This document shows, one piece after another, positions 1-8,298 of a stretch of 64,000 nt of DNA. The notes beneath the pieces are model-generated. The model had not been told where the DNA came from. It ran no database searches and saw only the letters and a list, made by a program, of their open reading frames with translations. The position numbers and the translations under genes are program-made. The DNA is taken from NCBI GenBank assembly GCA_025210485.1, contig JAOARN010000106.1, positions 39,413 through 103,412 of the forward strand. Reading direction: 5' to 3'. Numbering within the stretch: the first letter of the stretch is position 1; the number at the start of each line of letters is the position of its first letter. The stretch is from Marinifilaceae bacterium (GTDB taxonomy: Bacteria; Bacteroidota; Bacteroidia; Bacteroidales; Marinifilaceae).

Positions 1-243
1 GATAATAATCATTATTTGTTTAATGATTTTAATAAGCTGTTTAAATCTGGCAGATATCATTCATGGAAATTGTCAAATGCTGATTTCCCGTCTTGTTTGA
101 CTATCTTAGCAAATGATAGAAAAGACAATATTATGGCGATAGCTCATAATGAATATGACATTTGTGGAGTTCAGTTTCATCCCGAATCAATTATGACAGA
201 GGGAGGAGAACAAATTATTAAAAATTGGATATGTCAAATATAG
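1..243 (+). CDS. Glutamine amidotransferase, C-terminal part (aminodeoxychorismate/anthranilate synthase component II)
   Basis: The reading frame is open from base 1, so the gene starts upstream of the window and only about 80 codons are present. The end carries GVQFHPES followed by a C-terminal helix of the form EGGEQIIKNW. This is the usual end of class I glutamine amidotransferases of the TrpG/PabA group, with the catalytic His and Glu lying in FHPES. The family supplies ammonia from glutamine to chorismate for p-aminobenzoate or anthranilate synthesis in the cytosol. The missing N-terminal half prevents a choice between PabA and TrpG. The stop overlaps the next gene by 19 bases, which suggests translational coupling. 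Family assignment is firm; the exact pathway is inferred. Confidence 0.8.
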   Translation, partial: DNNHYLFNDFNKLFKSGRYHSWKLSNADFPSCLTILANDRKDNIMAIAHNEYDICGVQFHPESIMTEGGEQIIKNWICQI

Positions 244-662
244 AAGATAGACGAAAAATAGCTTTAGATTATTTTAATTCAAGAATGAACTGTACGCAAT
301 CTGTGATATTGGCATTTAAGGATGTTTTAAATGTTTCGGAAGAGTCTTTAATTGCCATATCCTCTGGTTTTGGTGGCGGAATGGGAGGATTAGGCAAAAC
401 ATGTGGTGCGGTTACAGGAGCATATATGGTACTTAGTATGATTGAATACAATCCAAATTTGGAAAATTCAATTGCTAGTAAAAAATCATATAGCTCGGTC
501 CGGAGATTTAATAATTTATTTGTTGAAAAATATGGAACAGATTCGTGTAAGGAATTATCAAGTATTTTTAGATCTAAGCATGTTACGCGTAGACAAGGCT
601 GTGTTTCATGTGTTGAGGAAGCAGTGAGAATTTTAGGAGAAATGATTGATTCTGTTGATTAA
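225..662 (+). CDS. C_GCAxxG_C_C family putative redox protein
   Basis: This 145-residue cytosolic protein has the family's spaced cysteines. There is one Cys near residue 23 (MNCTQSV), then a glycine-rich run followed by KTCGAVTGA near residues 50-65, and a C-terminal pair in GCVSCVEEA. The family is thought to be redox active because of these cysteines, and its substrate is not known. The first ATG (225) overlaps the end of the amidotransferase gene; a second in-frame ATG at 231 is equally possible. The purine-rich run GGGAGGAG at about 201-208 lies upstream of both. The overlap implies one transcript with the upstream gene. No functional link to chorismate metabolism is visible. Confidence 0.8.
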   Translation: MDMSNIEDRRKIALDYFNSRMNCTQSVILAFKDVLNVSEESLIAISSGFGGGMGGLGKTCGAVTGAYMVLSMIEYNPNLENSIASKKSYSSVRRFNNLFVEKYGTDSCKELSSIFRSKHVTRRQGCVSCVEEAVRILGEMIDSVD

Positions 663-755
663 ATTGAGATTATAAATTTTTGTATGTTTAATACAATTAA
701 GATTCTATTTTGTCAAAATAAATTGAATTTGATGCCGAAGATATAATTAGATTTA

Positions 756-763
756 TATTTTTG
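756..763 (+). promoter_or_regulatory. Bacteroidota -7 promoter element
   Basis: TATTTTTG matches TAnnTTTG exactly. A TTTG lies upstream at 728-731, but the spacer of 24 is longer than the usual 19-21. Transcription would begin near 768-770. That would leave a TTG start at 768 without a leader and is one reason to prefer the GTG at 792. Confidence 0.45.
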
Positions 764-791
764 TGCCTTGAAATTTATAAAACGAAATATT

Positions 792-1367
792 GTGATACAG
801 ATTGGAGATACTATAATTAGTCTTGATATTATTGAAAAAAAATTTATTTGTGATATTACTAAATGTCATGGAGCTTGTTGTATTGAAGGAGATTCAGGAG
901 CTCCTTTGGATGATGAGGAAAAACAAATTATTGAAGATATTTATCCTAAGATAAAATCATATCTTCCCGAAAAGGCTGTAGAAGAGATTGAAAAACAAGG
1001 TACTTCTGTGATTGATTCTGATGGCGACTTGGTTACTCCAATTATTAATGGAAAAGAATGTGTTTATACTATTTTTGAAAATGGTGTAGCTATGTGTGGT
1101 ATCGAGAAAGCTTATTTTGATAAGAAAGTTGATTTTCGAAAACCAATATCTTGTCAACTATATCCAATTAGACTTGCGAAAATTAATGATCTGGATGCTC
1201 TTAATTATAATAAATGGAGTATTTGTCAGCCTGCCAGGGAATTAGGCTTTGAAAAGGGTACTCCTGTTTATAAATTTTTGAAAGATCCTCTTATTCGAAA
1301 ATATGGTGAAGCTTGGTATAAAGAATTAGATTATGTTGCCGAAAATATTGATGAACTATTGAAATAG
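792..1367 (+). CDS. DUF3109 family cysteine-rich protein
   Basis: This is a cytosolic protein of about 191 residues. Near its start it has the cysteine cluster CDITKCHGACC followed by IEGDSGAP, and further cysteines in MCGIEK, PISCQLYP and SICQPA. The arrangement matches DUF3109, which is common in Bacteroidota and resembles metal-binding YkgJ-like proteins. The function of the family is not known. A TTG at 768 would add eight residues. I prefer GTG 792 because family members usually begin at the equivalent of VIQIGDT and because the promoter would put the transcript start at about 768-770. The gene is monocistronic and ends at a bidirectional terminator shared with the converging lipoprotein gene. 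Confidence 0.75.
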   Translation: MIQIGDTIISLDIIEKKFICDITKCHGACCIEGDSGAPLDDEEKQIIEDIYPKIKSYLPEKAVEEIEKQGTSVIDSDGDLVTPIINGKECVYTIFENGVAMCGIEKAYFDKKVDFRKPISCQLYPIRLAKINDLDALNYNKWSICQPARELGFEKGTPVYKFLKDPLIRKYGEAWYKELDYVAENIDELLK

Positions 1368-1411
1368 TGAAATGTTTAGCATATTTAAATTGACAATAAC
1401 AAGATATTAGA

Positions 1412-1453
1412 AAAAAGCATCTGCGAGATTTTTATAATTCACAGATGCTTTTT
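1412..1453. terminator. Bidirectional rho-independent terminator
   Basis: A 12-bp perfect stem (AAAAAGCATCTG paired with its complement at 1442-1453) encloses an 18-base loop. The A and T runs at the two ends give a U-tract in both directions. It lies between two converging genes. Confidence 0.85.
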
Positions 1454-1457
1454 ATGT

Positions 1458-2660
1458 TTAGTGTATTTTGATTTTTTTATCTTTGAATTGCAAAAATTCA
1501 ATATTTCTAAGACGGTTAGTTCCATCTCTGTTTGGTTTTGTGTCTGTAACTGTTGTTACTTCCGCAGATTGAATATTGTATTCATCCGAGTTTCCTGAAA
1601 AAACAACAGTGTTTTCACCAGAGTTTCCTGTAATATCATTATTGAGTTCATTAACTGTAACAGAGTTGTTATTAAGCCCCAATAGAGTTACATCTTTAAG
1701 ATATCTGGAATGATTAGTATATAATTTGTTTTTGTCAAATTTTAATGAAAAATTACCATTTAGTTTAGCAGAGATTCTTGCGTTATATGTCAAATAGGGA
1801 TGAAAAAATTTCTTGTTCATTAATTCATATCCTATTGGGTCATCAGTTTTCATATCATATCTAGATTTTGCAAGATAAAATCCCCACATACCATTGTCCT
1901 TGTCTTCGTCCCAGGCTGACCATAATCCATAATAGCTATCTATTACAGCCGCTAAATATTCTTGGCTTAAACTGTTTTCTTTTGATAATTCAGAAATCCA
2001 TGAATCTTGATTAAATCCCCATATTTTATTGTCTAGAGCATTTTTTTGAGCCTGCCTTATTAAATTCTGAAATTCAGGAGCAGCTCCATTTTTCGAAGCT
2101 TTACCATTCGTATCTACACCTATACCATTATCATGAACAAAATGCAATATTTCCTCGAAGCTTGCATCCCTATGTTCATAGTTCTGATTCATATACCATT
2201 CACCACCTTCAATCTGTATTTCGTTTTGGAATAAGCTTTGGCCTGTGACTCTTTCACTCATAGGATTTGTTCCATCATCCTCACCGTTTAATAAACATAG
2301 AATAGCGTTATTCTCTGCCATTTTATTTGCTACAGATGATTTGTCCGAGCCATATAATGAGCCATCATAGTTCTTTAAGTAATGTTTCAAAATGTTTTTA
2401 CATCTCAGAACTTGTTCTTCTGTGACCATGTTTTGTGCAACAATGTGAATGTGTTTTCCATTTGGAGAATTTACATAAGTGTATTTGTTGAAATTATTCG
2501 ATTTACTGTATATTTTCGAAATGGAGGAGGGCATGGTGTTACTAATTCCATTTTCGGAAATCTCCTCTATCTTATTATTTGTAGCAGAATGGTCGTTATC
2601 ATCTTTGCTGCACGATACAATACTCAGTAAAGCGATAATGTAAATAACTGTAAGTTTCAT
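1458..2660 (-). CDS. Lipoprotein with RTX-type C-terminal tail
   Basis: This 400-residue protein has a lipoprotein signal ending in LLSIVSC (Cys17), so it is probably anchored in the outer membrane. The central part contains EEILHFVHDNGIG (about residues 169-181) and EYLAAVIDSYYGLW (about 234-247). The spaced Glu/His residues could bind a metal, but no classical protease motif is present. The last 75 residues, including SGENTVVFSG, NRDGTNRL and NIEFLQFKDK, resemble the tail that follows hemolysin-type calcium-binding repeats. The repeats themselves are absent. A TTG start at 2699 would add 13 residues. ATG 2660 is preferred because it gives a normal short signal peptide and because the -7 promoter element overlaps the TTG. 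Its function is unknown. Confidence 0.7.
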   Translation of the reverse strand: MKLTVIYIIALLSIVSCSKDDNDHSATNNKIEEISENGISNTMPSSISKIYSKSNNFNKYTYVNSPNGKHIHIVAQNMVTEEQVLRCKNILKHYLKNYDGSLYGSDKSSVANKMAENNAILCLLNGEDDGTNPMSERVTGQSLFQNEIQIEGGEWYMNQNYEHRDASFEEILHFVHDNGIGVDTNGKASKNGAAPEFQNLIRQAQKNALDNKIWGFNQDSWISELSKENSLSQEYLAAVIDSYYGLWSAWDEDKDNGMWGFYLAKSRYDMKTDDPIGYELMNKKFFHPYLTYNARISAKLNGNFSLKFDKNKLYTNHSRYLKDVTLLGLNNNSVTVNELNNDITGNSGENTVVFSGNSDEYNIQSAEVTTVTDTKPNRDGTNRLRNIEFLQFKDKKIKIH

Positions 2661-2696
2661 AAAGTAATTATTTTTTATGTTTTTTAAATTTGTTTC

Positions 2697-2704
2697 CAAA
2701 ATTA
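2697..2704 (-). promoter_or_regulatory. -7 promoter element for the RTX-tail lipoprotein
   Basis: On the minus strand this reads TAATTTTG, an exact TAnnTTTG. No clear -33 TTTG was found. Transcription would start near 2690, about 30 bases before the ATG at 2660. Confidence 0.4.
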
Positions 2705-2746
2705 AATTCTATAGTTCATAAAAAATAATTATATGTGTCCGAGAAA

Positions 2747-3829
2747 CTATTCTTCGGACTTGTTTATCTGTTTTATGTACTGTGAAGGTGTCATTTTCTC
2801 GGATTGTTTAAAAACGCTATAAAATGTTGACTTAGAATTAAAACCTGCCTCATTGGCGAGTCCCAGTAGCGACATTTGTTGTATTTTATTTGTTTTGCAT
2901 AAATCTTTAAATTCATTTACTCTAAAATTATTTATAAAATGGTAAAAATTTTTCCCCGTATACAGATTTATTAATCTGGATAATTTTTTTTCATTTATGG
3001 ATAAATCTTGAGCCATTTTTCTTAGTGTGATATCCTTCTGTAGAAATAATTTTTTTGATTCAATTGTTTTTAAAATATTATCAAAATCATAGGTTTCTGC
3101 AATTTCTACTTTTGAATCTTTGTTTTTAGCTAAGCATTCTGATTTTATATCTGAAATGATAATGTTTTCAGGCTCATTATTTACCTTATTGTGGATTTTT
3201 ATATTTGAATCAAAAATCTCGGGCTGCAAAAAACCGTTACAGGCAAACCAATAAATCATAATAAAAGTTAGAAAGCTTGATGCGATTGCAAAATAAGAAA
3301 CCATATCTTCGAATTCCAATCCTACTATATCCTCTATAGCCCAACCAATATTGAAAATCAGATAATAATAAATTATATTTTTAATCCAAGATAAACTTCG
3401 ATTCTCTATTTCAGAATAATAAAAACCTAATGTTTTTTTATGTTTATTAAGAAGAGCTAAACTATAGCATAGTAAGATTAGACTTAAAATATAAGATACA
3501 AAATGAGGGATAAATTCAATAAAAGGAAGTATGAATAATGAGTTGTAGATTAGATGTACTTTTCTGATTTTATAATTTAAACTTCTAAGAATATAGAAAA
3601 ATAAAAATGATAAAGTAAATACTCCATTTAATAAAGCGGGACTGCTTATTCCGTTACTTTCCAGAAAAGCCGATACAATCTCTAAGCAAAGTGATAATAG
3701 AAAGAAGGATAAAAATAAATTTGATTTATTTTTCTTAGTCTTAAAACTAATGAACAATATGCCAAGAAATAAAGAGGAGAAGATAGATAATAAGTCAATT
3801 ATTGTTAAAGGATTTAATTCAATATTCAT
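2747..3829 (-). CDS. Membrane-bound AraC-family transcriptional regulator
   Basis: This 360-residue protein has about six to seven hydrophobic segments in its first 205 residues, then a polar linker and a C-terminal AraC/XylS DNA-binding domain (about 255-355). The second helix-turn-helix has the typical form LANEAGFNSKSTFYSVFKQ, followed by MTPSQY. This layout is known in Bacteroidota for regulators that sense a signal at the inner membrane. It is transcribed in the same direction as the RTX-tail lipoprotein just downstream, 86 bases away, and away from the unknown gene at 4118. Either neighbour could be its target, but that is inference. No ligand can be named. Confidence 0.88.
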   Translation of the reverse strand: MNIELNPLTIIDLLSIFSSLFLGILFISFKTKKNKSNLFLSFFLLSLCLEIVSAFLESNGISSPALLNGVFTLSFLFFYILRSLNYKIRKVHLIYNSLFILPFIEFIPHFVSYILSLILLCYSLALLNKHKKTLGFYYSEIENRSLSWIKNIIYYYLIFNIGWAIEDIVGLEFEDMVSYFAIASSFLTFIMIYWFACNGFLQPEIFDSNIKIHNKVNNEPENIIISDIKSECLAKNKDSKVEIAETYDFDNILKTIESKKLFLQKDITLRKMAQDLSINEKKLSRLINLYTGKNFYHFINNFRVNEFKDLCKTNKIQQMSLLGLANEAGFNSKSTFYSVFKQSEKMTPSQYIKQINKSEE

Positions 3830-4117
3830 TTACCGAAACTTTAAGTGTTGTGTTTAGATTTGTTTTTATCAAGACCTGTTAATATCATAAAGTTTCATTG
3901 TTTAATACAAAACTTAGATAGATTAGTCTAACTCTAAATCGGGTTTTTATATTGTGATAAAGTATAAAAAAATAAAATCATTTATTATTCTATGCATATT
4001 TTTAGCCCTTTTTAAAGTATTATGTTGATAAATTTTTTTGTTGTAAATGTTTGAATTTTTAAACTTAGATATAGAATGTATTTATTTTCATTGTAAAGCA
4101 TATTAGTATAATAATTT

Positions 4118-5047
4118 ATGTATCAGAAAAAGGAAGAAAATAAAACTTCTATTAATATTAATAGAAGTTTTATAGAAGAATTTGGAAGAAATGTTTCCCA
4201 ATATATAGTGGTAGATGATCAAAATTCGATCTGTTATTTAAAACAAATTTCTGGGAAATTGTTTAAAAAAAAGAGAAAAGCTGATTTTTCAATAAAACCT
4301 AGTTGTAAAAATCAAATAGATGAATTAGTTGAAATCTTGCCAGCTGTAATAGATGAAAATATATGTAAACCTATAGAATGGGGTCGTTTGCATATTGAAC
4401 CACAACAGAATAAAAATTTTTTTATTACCTATTTGTATCGAAATAGAACCAGAATAGAAGATCTCAGATCAGAACTGATTTCAAATTTTGGAAACTATAA
4501 ATTTAATGAAAGAGAAATTCATAATTTCTTAGAAGATGATAAAAGGTTTAAATATGAGTCTATTATAGATGAAAGTAAAGGATATCCAATAGTTTTATCT
4601 ATAAAAAAAACTAGGTTTGAAATGCTAAGTCTTAGTGTATTTAAAATAAATTCTTTTTTATTATATCTCTTAGATTATATTCCTGAAAATGTCCCTTTGG
4701 TGATGAATTGTTATGATTATATATTTTATCTAGTTTGTTTGGCTGATCCAAGATGGAAAAATATATTTCTTAAATTATATGATTATATGATAACTAATGG
4801 ATATAGTTTTGAAAGATTTATTATAAGTCATATTGGAGCTACTGGTTGGTTTAGATATTGTAATGAAAATAAAAGGAAACTTGATGATATCCCTCCTGAT
4901 TCGCTTATTTCTATTAATGACGAATCTCATTTTTTTTATGTGTATATGAGTCATGGTCAAAAGATGTTTGTGAGCTTATTTGAGAGTAATAGTAGTCGAC
5001 CTGTTAAATTTGAAAATTGCAATGAATCTTCCTTTTTAGCAAGATAA
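4118..5047 (+). CDS. Hypothetical protein, unrecognised
   Basis: This 309-residue protein has no signal peptide and no clear membrane segment. It starts with a basic region (KLFKKKRK near residue 50). The sequence has a patch rich in Tyr, Phe and Leu at about residues 180-230, and then SHIGATGWFRYC. I do not recognise the family. The ATG at 4118 is the only early ATG. Codons 8-19 lie inside a perfect 34-bp palindrome, which is unusual in a coding start. A GTG in the VVDDQ stretch at about residue 31 is an alternative start that would put the palindrome in the leader. The gene stands alone, divergent from the membrane AraC regulator, with 288 AT-rich bases between them. Confidence 0.6.
   Translation: MYQKKEENKTSININRSFIEEFGRNVSQYIVVDDQNSICYLKQISGKLFKKKRKADFSIKPSCKNQIDELVEILPAVIDENICKPIEWGRLHIEPQQNKNFFITYLYRNRTRIEDLRSELISNFGNYKFNEREIHNFLEDDKRFKYESIIDESKGYPIVLSIKKTRFEMLSLSVFKINSFLLYLLDYIPENVPLVMNCYDYIFYLVCLADPRWKNIFLKLYDYMITNGYSFERFIISHIGATGWFRYCNENKRKLDDIPPDSLISINDESHFFYVYMSHGQKMFVSLFESNSSRPVKFENCNESSFLAR
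4140..4173. repeat. Perfect 34-bp palindrome at the 5' end of the unknown gene
   Basis: The sequence is identical to its reverse complement over 34 bases. The left half begins ATAAAACTTC and the centre is TTAATATTAA. In RNA it could form a hairpin of about 15 bp with a tiny loop right after the start codon. It could also be a DNA operator for a dimeric protein. No T-run follows, so a terminator is unlikely. Confidence 0.85.
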
Positions 5048-5232
5048 ATAATAATCAATACGTTAAATATTACATGATGGTTGACTTTTTAAAATATATT
5101 TATCGAATTGTTCAGTTCCACTTAAAATCAGAAACTAAGAAACGGTTATGATAAATTATTTCTAACAGTTTATAGGCGTTCATTTAAATAATGTTTTACT
5201 AAATTACATGCTCAATCATTAAATTTAAAGAT

Positions 5233-5907
5233 ATGAAGAACTATTATTTAATTTATGTATTTTTATTATTATTCGTTTTTGCATGTAGTGACGATGATGA
5301 TGATAATAAAATTAACAAATCAGATAAGATTGCTTATGAAATTGTTTTTAAAGGAAAATGGACTGCTGTAACTCATCCTACAGATTATCCTTCTAATGCT
5401 CACTTTTCACCAATTGTTTGTCTTAGCCATTCCGAAAATGTGAGTTTATTTAAGGAAGGAACTAAAGCGTCAGAAGGAATTGAGAGTATGGCTGAAACTG
5501 GAGCTACAAGTATTCTTGACTCAGAACTCAGTTCTTTGATTAATGACAAAACAGCCTGTTATTTGGAAGTTGGAAAGGGTTTGCCTACTGGAACTTCTGA
5601 AACGAGTATTACTGTTTATGTCGATTCTGATAATCCATACATTAGTCTTGTAAGCATGATAGCACCTAGTCCCGATTGGTTTGTCGGAATAGATGCTTTG
5701 TCTCTTATTAAGGATGGTGAATTTATTGATAAAATAACTGTTGATGCCGAAATTTATGATTCAGGTACTGATAGTGGTATAACCTTTACTTCAACAGATT
5801 CAGACACTCAGCCTGCCGAAAACATTTACTTTATTAAAGATGCTCCTTTGGGCGATGGTGAAAAAGTGAGCCCTGCATTGGCTGAATTTATAATTACGAG
5901 AAAATAA
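5233..5907 (+). CDS. Spondin_N domain lipoprotein
   Basis: This 224-residue lipoprotein has a signal ending in FVFACS followed by an acidic run, typical of surface-exposed Bacteroidota lipoproteins. The mature part matches the spondin N-terminal domain: FKGKWTAVTHPTDYP, then AHFSPIVCLSH, AETGATSILDSEL, SLVSMIAPSPDWFVGIDAL, and YDSGTDSGITF. In animals this domain is extracellular and binds membranes or matrix, and the bacterial role is not established. A single domain makes up nearly the whole mature protein. The gene is monocistronic and its terminator sits inside the end of the converging alkD-like gene. Confidence 0.88.
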   Translation: MKNYYLIYVFLLLFVFACSDDDDDNKINKSDKIAYEIVFKGKWTAVTHPTDYPSNAHFSPIVCLSHSENVSLFKEGTKASEGIESMAETGATSILDSELSSLINDKTACYLEVGKGLPTGTSETSITVYVDSDNPYISLVSMIAPSPDWFVGIDALSLIKDGEFIDKITVDAEIYDSGTDSGITFTSTDSDTQPAENIYFIKDAPLGDGEKVSPALAEFIITRK

Positions 5908-5909
5908 AA

Positions 5910-6620
5910 TTAAAATTTACTCATTGCCTCCTTTTTCAATTCAGGAGGCATTTTTTCTATTGCATACCTTAATGAAACTCTTGGCATGATGGATTTGTGT
6001 TTTTTTACAAAATTAAAAACCCTCTTTTGATCTGATTCTGAACATGCCTTAAGCATCCAGCCATAAGCTTTTCTGACTAAGTCGTCTTTGTCAGTTAATA
6101 AAATTTCAGCAATTTCGAATATTTCATCATGGAAAAATTCTTTTCTAGCAGGTATGATTAAACTTACCGCAGAGGCTCTTTTTACCCATCTTTTATTGGA
6201 TTTTGCGTATTCTTTTAATCTTAATATATACTGGGGGTACATCATTACAAAATCTCCTACACTATGATTACAAAATGTGTCGCAATTGGCCCAATTGGTA
6301 ATATAATTATTTATCCAATAGTCAAAAAGCTCGAAATCATTCTCGGTGTATTCTTTTTGTCTGCTGTGGCATAGGTCACATGCAATAATACTTTGTTCGT
6401 GTATTCGTGATTTCCATAACAAGTCACAAAGTTCGAATATTTTATCTTTATCGTAAGATTGCAAATCAATAATTAAATCTTTGGCTATTTTATGTAATTC
6501 GTATGTTTTTACACCATATGCTTTAAATTCTTCTTTGAAAAACTTTTTCATAGAGTTTTTTGCATTCTCGCTAGATCTCTTAATTAATATTTGTTCTATT
6601 TGGTTATGAAAAGTTTTCAT
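5910..6620 (-). CDS. DNA alkylation repair protein (AlkD-like)
   Basis: This 236-residue all-helical protein belongs to the AlkC/AlkD HEAT-like repeat family. Characteristic parts are the middle segment with NWANCDTFCNHSVG and the repeat containing RWVKRASAVSLI, followed by DDLVRKAYGWMLK. In Bacillus, AlkD excises cationic alkylated purines without flipping the base. The key Trp and Asp positions of that enzyme appear to be present (NWANCD and RRWVKRA-like), but an exact alignment was not made. It is 23 bases downstream of the MFS transporter on the same strand, so the two may share a transcript. Its 3' end is read through by the terminator of the converging spondin gene. Confidence 0.83.
   Translation of the reverse strand: MKTFHNQIEQILIKRSSENAKNSMKKFFKEEFKAYGVKTYELHKIAKDLIIDLQSYDKDKIFELCDLLWKSRIHEQSIIACDLCHSRQKEYTENDFELFDYWINNYITNWANCDTFCNHSVGDFVMMYPQYILRLKEYAKSNKRWVKRASAVSLIIPARKEFFHDEIFEIAEILLTDKDDLVRKAYGWMLKACSESDQKRVFNFVKKHKSIMPRVSLRYAIEKMPPELKKEAMSKF
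5925..5956 (+). terminator. Terminator of the spondin gene, inside the opposite coding region
   Basis: TGCCTCCT (5925-5932) pairs with AGGAGGCA (5943-5950), followed by six T on the plus strand. The hairpin lies within the last codons of the minus-strand AlkD-like gene (residues MPPELKKEAMSK). Confidence 0.75.
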
Positions 6621-6643
6621 TTTTTTAAATTTAATAGTGTTTG

Positions 6644-7858
6644 TTAAATTTTTATTTTCTGAACTTTAGATTTAATTTTTCTTCTATAATAAAATAAACG
6701 AAAAAGAGCCCCAAATCCTAAAATAAAAAATACCATTCCTGAAATAACGATACCTGAACTAATAGAAAATTCGTCAGCATACCAACCTAAACATGGAGTG
6801 ATTATCGCAAAAATAAAACGAATAAAGAAATTGCGAATAGATAATACGGTCGCTCTAATTTTTGATTCAGTTAATATATTGATATTGTTTTTTAAAATAG
6901 GTGTTGCAACCCCTCTACTAGCATATAAAATAAATAGAATTCCGATGCCAATAATAGATTGATTTCGTCCAATTAGCATGTATGAAATGCTTATAAACGC
7001 CACAATAAGCAAGCATGTTTTATTATTGCCCAAGTAATCGTTTATTTTATTGGATAGTAGTGATACTGTTCCAACCGTGAGGTTTAGTAAGGTCCAAATA
7101 ATGCCTATTATAACTGTTCCGATATTGAGTTCTTTCAGATATGGTTGTATAAACCAAGCAATACTTAATGTAGAACAACCAATAACCGAAGACATTATTA
7201 TGTTCCATTTTAATAATTTATTTTCAATTAATGAATATTTGAAAATCATTATAATTTCCTTGAATTTACCCTTGCCTTCAAGGAGTTGTTCATTCTCTGG
7301 CCTGACAAGTAGCAAAGAAGCTGGGATGGCTATAGATGCAATAAAGGCCTGAAATATAAAAGGTAGATGTAAACTGTAGCTAGCTATTACACCAGCCGTT
7401 ATACCTGCTATTGCTTCTCCAAAATTACCAATAGATAAAGTTCGACTTTCTAGTTTTAGGTATTCATCCGACCTATTCATTGAATTTAAACTATCATAAA
7501 GCATAGCTGAGTCAGATCCTGAAATAAAGCTTTGGCCTATCCCTAAAGTGATTTCGGCAAGCAAGAAAAACCAAAAGCCTGCTCCAAGTGAATAAATCAC
7601 AAAACCTAAGCATCCTAAAATGGCTCCCAAAATCAGGCTTTTTCGCCTTCCCCATGCGTCCGACACATAACCCGAAGGAATTTCCATTACAATAATTCCA
7701 ATAGAATATACTGCTTTGAGTATAAATACTTCTTTCATACTTAAATTGTTATCCTGGAAGAATAGGACAATTATAGGAACTGTGAGATTAAACCATTTTG
7801 CTATTTTAATTATATATAAGTAATATATGTTTTTCTTAATGCTTCTTAAGTTTGTCAT
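6644..7858 (-). CDS. MFS transporter
   Basis: This 404-residue inner-membrane protein has about 12 hydrophobic helices. Between helices 2 and 3 is the major facilitator signature GYVSDAWGRRKSLILGAILG. It ends with a short basic tail (RRKIKSKVQKIKI). Similar proteins are often annotated as drug or sugar efflux permeases, but the substrate cannot be told from sequence. The ATG at 7858 fits a promoter element just upstream. It is followed on the same strand by the AlkD-like gene 23 bases downstream. Confidence 0.85.
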   Translation of the reverse strand: MTNLRSIKKNIYYLYIIKIAKWFNLTVPIIVLFFQDNNLSMKEVFILKAVYSIGIIVMEIPSGYVSDAWGRRKSLILGAILGCLGFVIYSLGAGFWFFLLAEITLGIGQSFISGSDSAMLYDSLNSMNRSDEYLKLESRTLSIGNFGEAIAGITAGVIASYSLHLPFIFQAFIASIAIPASLLLVRPENEQLLEGKGKFKEIIMIFKYSLIENKLLKWNIIMSSVIGCSTLSIAWFIQPYLKELNIGTVIIGIIWTLLNLTVGTVSLLSNKINDYLGNNKTCLLIVAFISISYMLIGRNQSIIGIGILFILYASRGVATPILKNNINILTESKIRATVLSIRNFFIRFIFAIITPCLGWYADEFSISSGIVISGMVFFILGFGALFRLFYYRRKIKSKVQKIKI

Positions 7859-7878
7859 GAATGCTGAATTTTGAATAG

Positions 7879-7886
7879 CAAATATA
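7879..7886 (-). promoter_or_regulatory. -7 promoter element for the MFS gene
   Basis: The minus strand reads TATATTTG, an exact TAnnTTTG, 20 bases upstream of the ATG. There is no good -33 match. Confidence 0.35.
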
Positions 7887-8220
7887 TAGTTTTACTTTTT
7901 AATTTTACTAAATCATAAACTAAAGGAAAAATACAGTTTTGTATCTCTTTAAGACGATGAAAATAAAACTTTTATGTTTTATTATAGTGTGGGAAAAAAC
8001 TTTTATGTGTAAATGTTTTATGGTAGTTTAATCTAGATGTTTATACCTTTGATTTTGTGCTTGGTAGAACTGTTAGATAGTCAGTGTTATACAAAACTCT
8101 GACTAATTTGTCTTGTATTATAAGAGTCCGTATTTTGACAACTATTATAATTCGAAAAACATATTAAAATATGTTAATTTTAATTATCTTGCAATTTGTA
8201 AAAATATTTTATCGATTTGT

Positions 8221-8251
8221 TTTGTAGTAATATTAAGAATACTTACTTTTG
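8221..8251 (+). promoter_or_regulatory. Promoter of rpsF-rpsR-rplI
   Basis: TTTG at 8221-8224 and TACTTTTG at 8244-8251 are separated by exactly 19 bases. This is the best match in the window to the Bacteroidota housekeeping promoter. Transcription should begin near 8257. The remaining upstream gap (7887-8220) is AT-rich and shows no gene. Confidence 0.75.
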
Positions 8252-8256
8252 TCGGT

Positions 8257-8272
8257 CGGTAAAATAATACCG
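8257..8272 (+). promoter_or_regulatory. Leader hairpin of rpsF, possible S6:S18 autoregulatory site
   Basis: CGGTA (8257-8261) pairs with TACCG (8268-8272) around the six-base loop AAATAA, at or next to the predicted transcript start. The S6:S18 complex of other bacteria binds an rpsF leader structure with a CCG element, and this hairpin contains CCG. The resemblance is suggestive only. Confidence 0.4.
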
Positions 8273-8298
8273 TAATAAATTATTTAAAATTTAAATTT

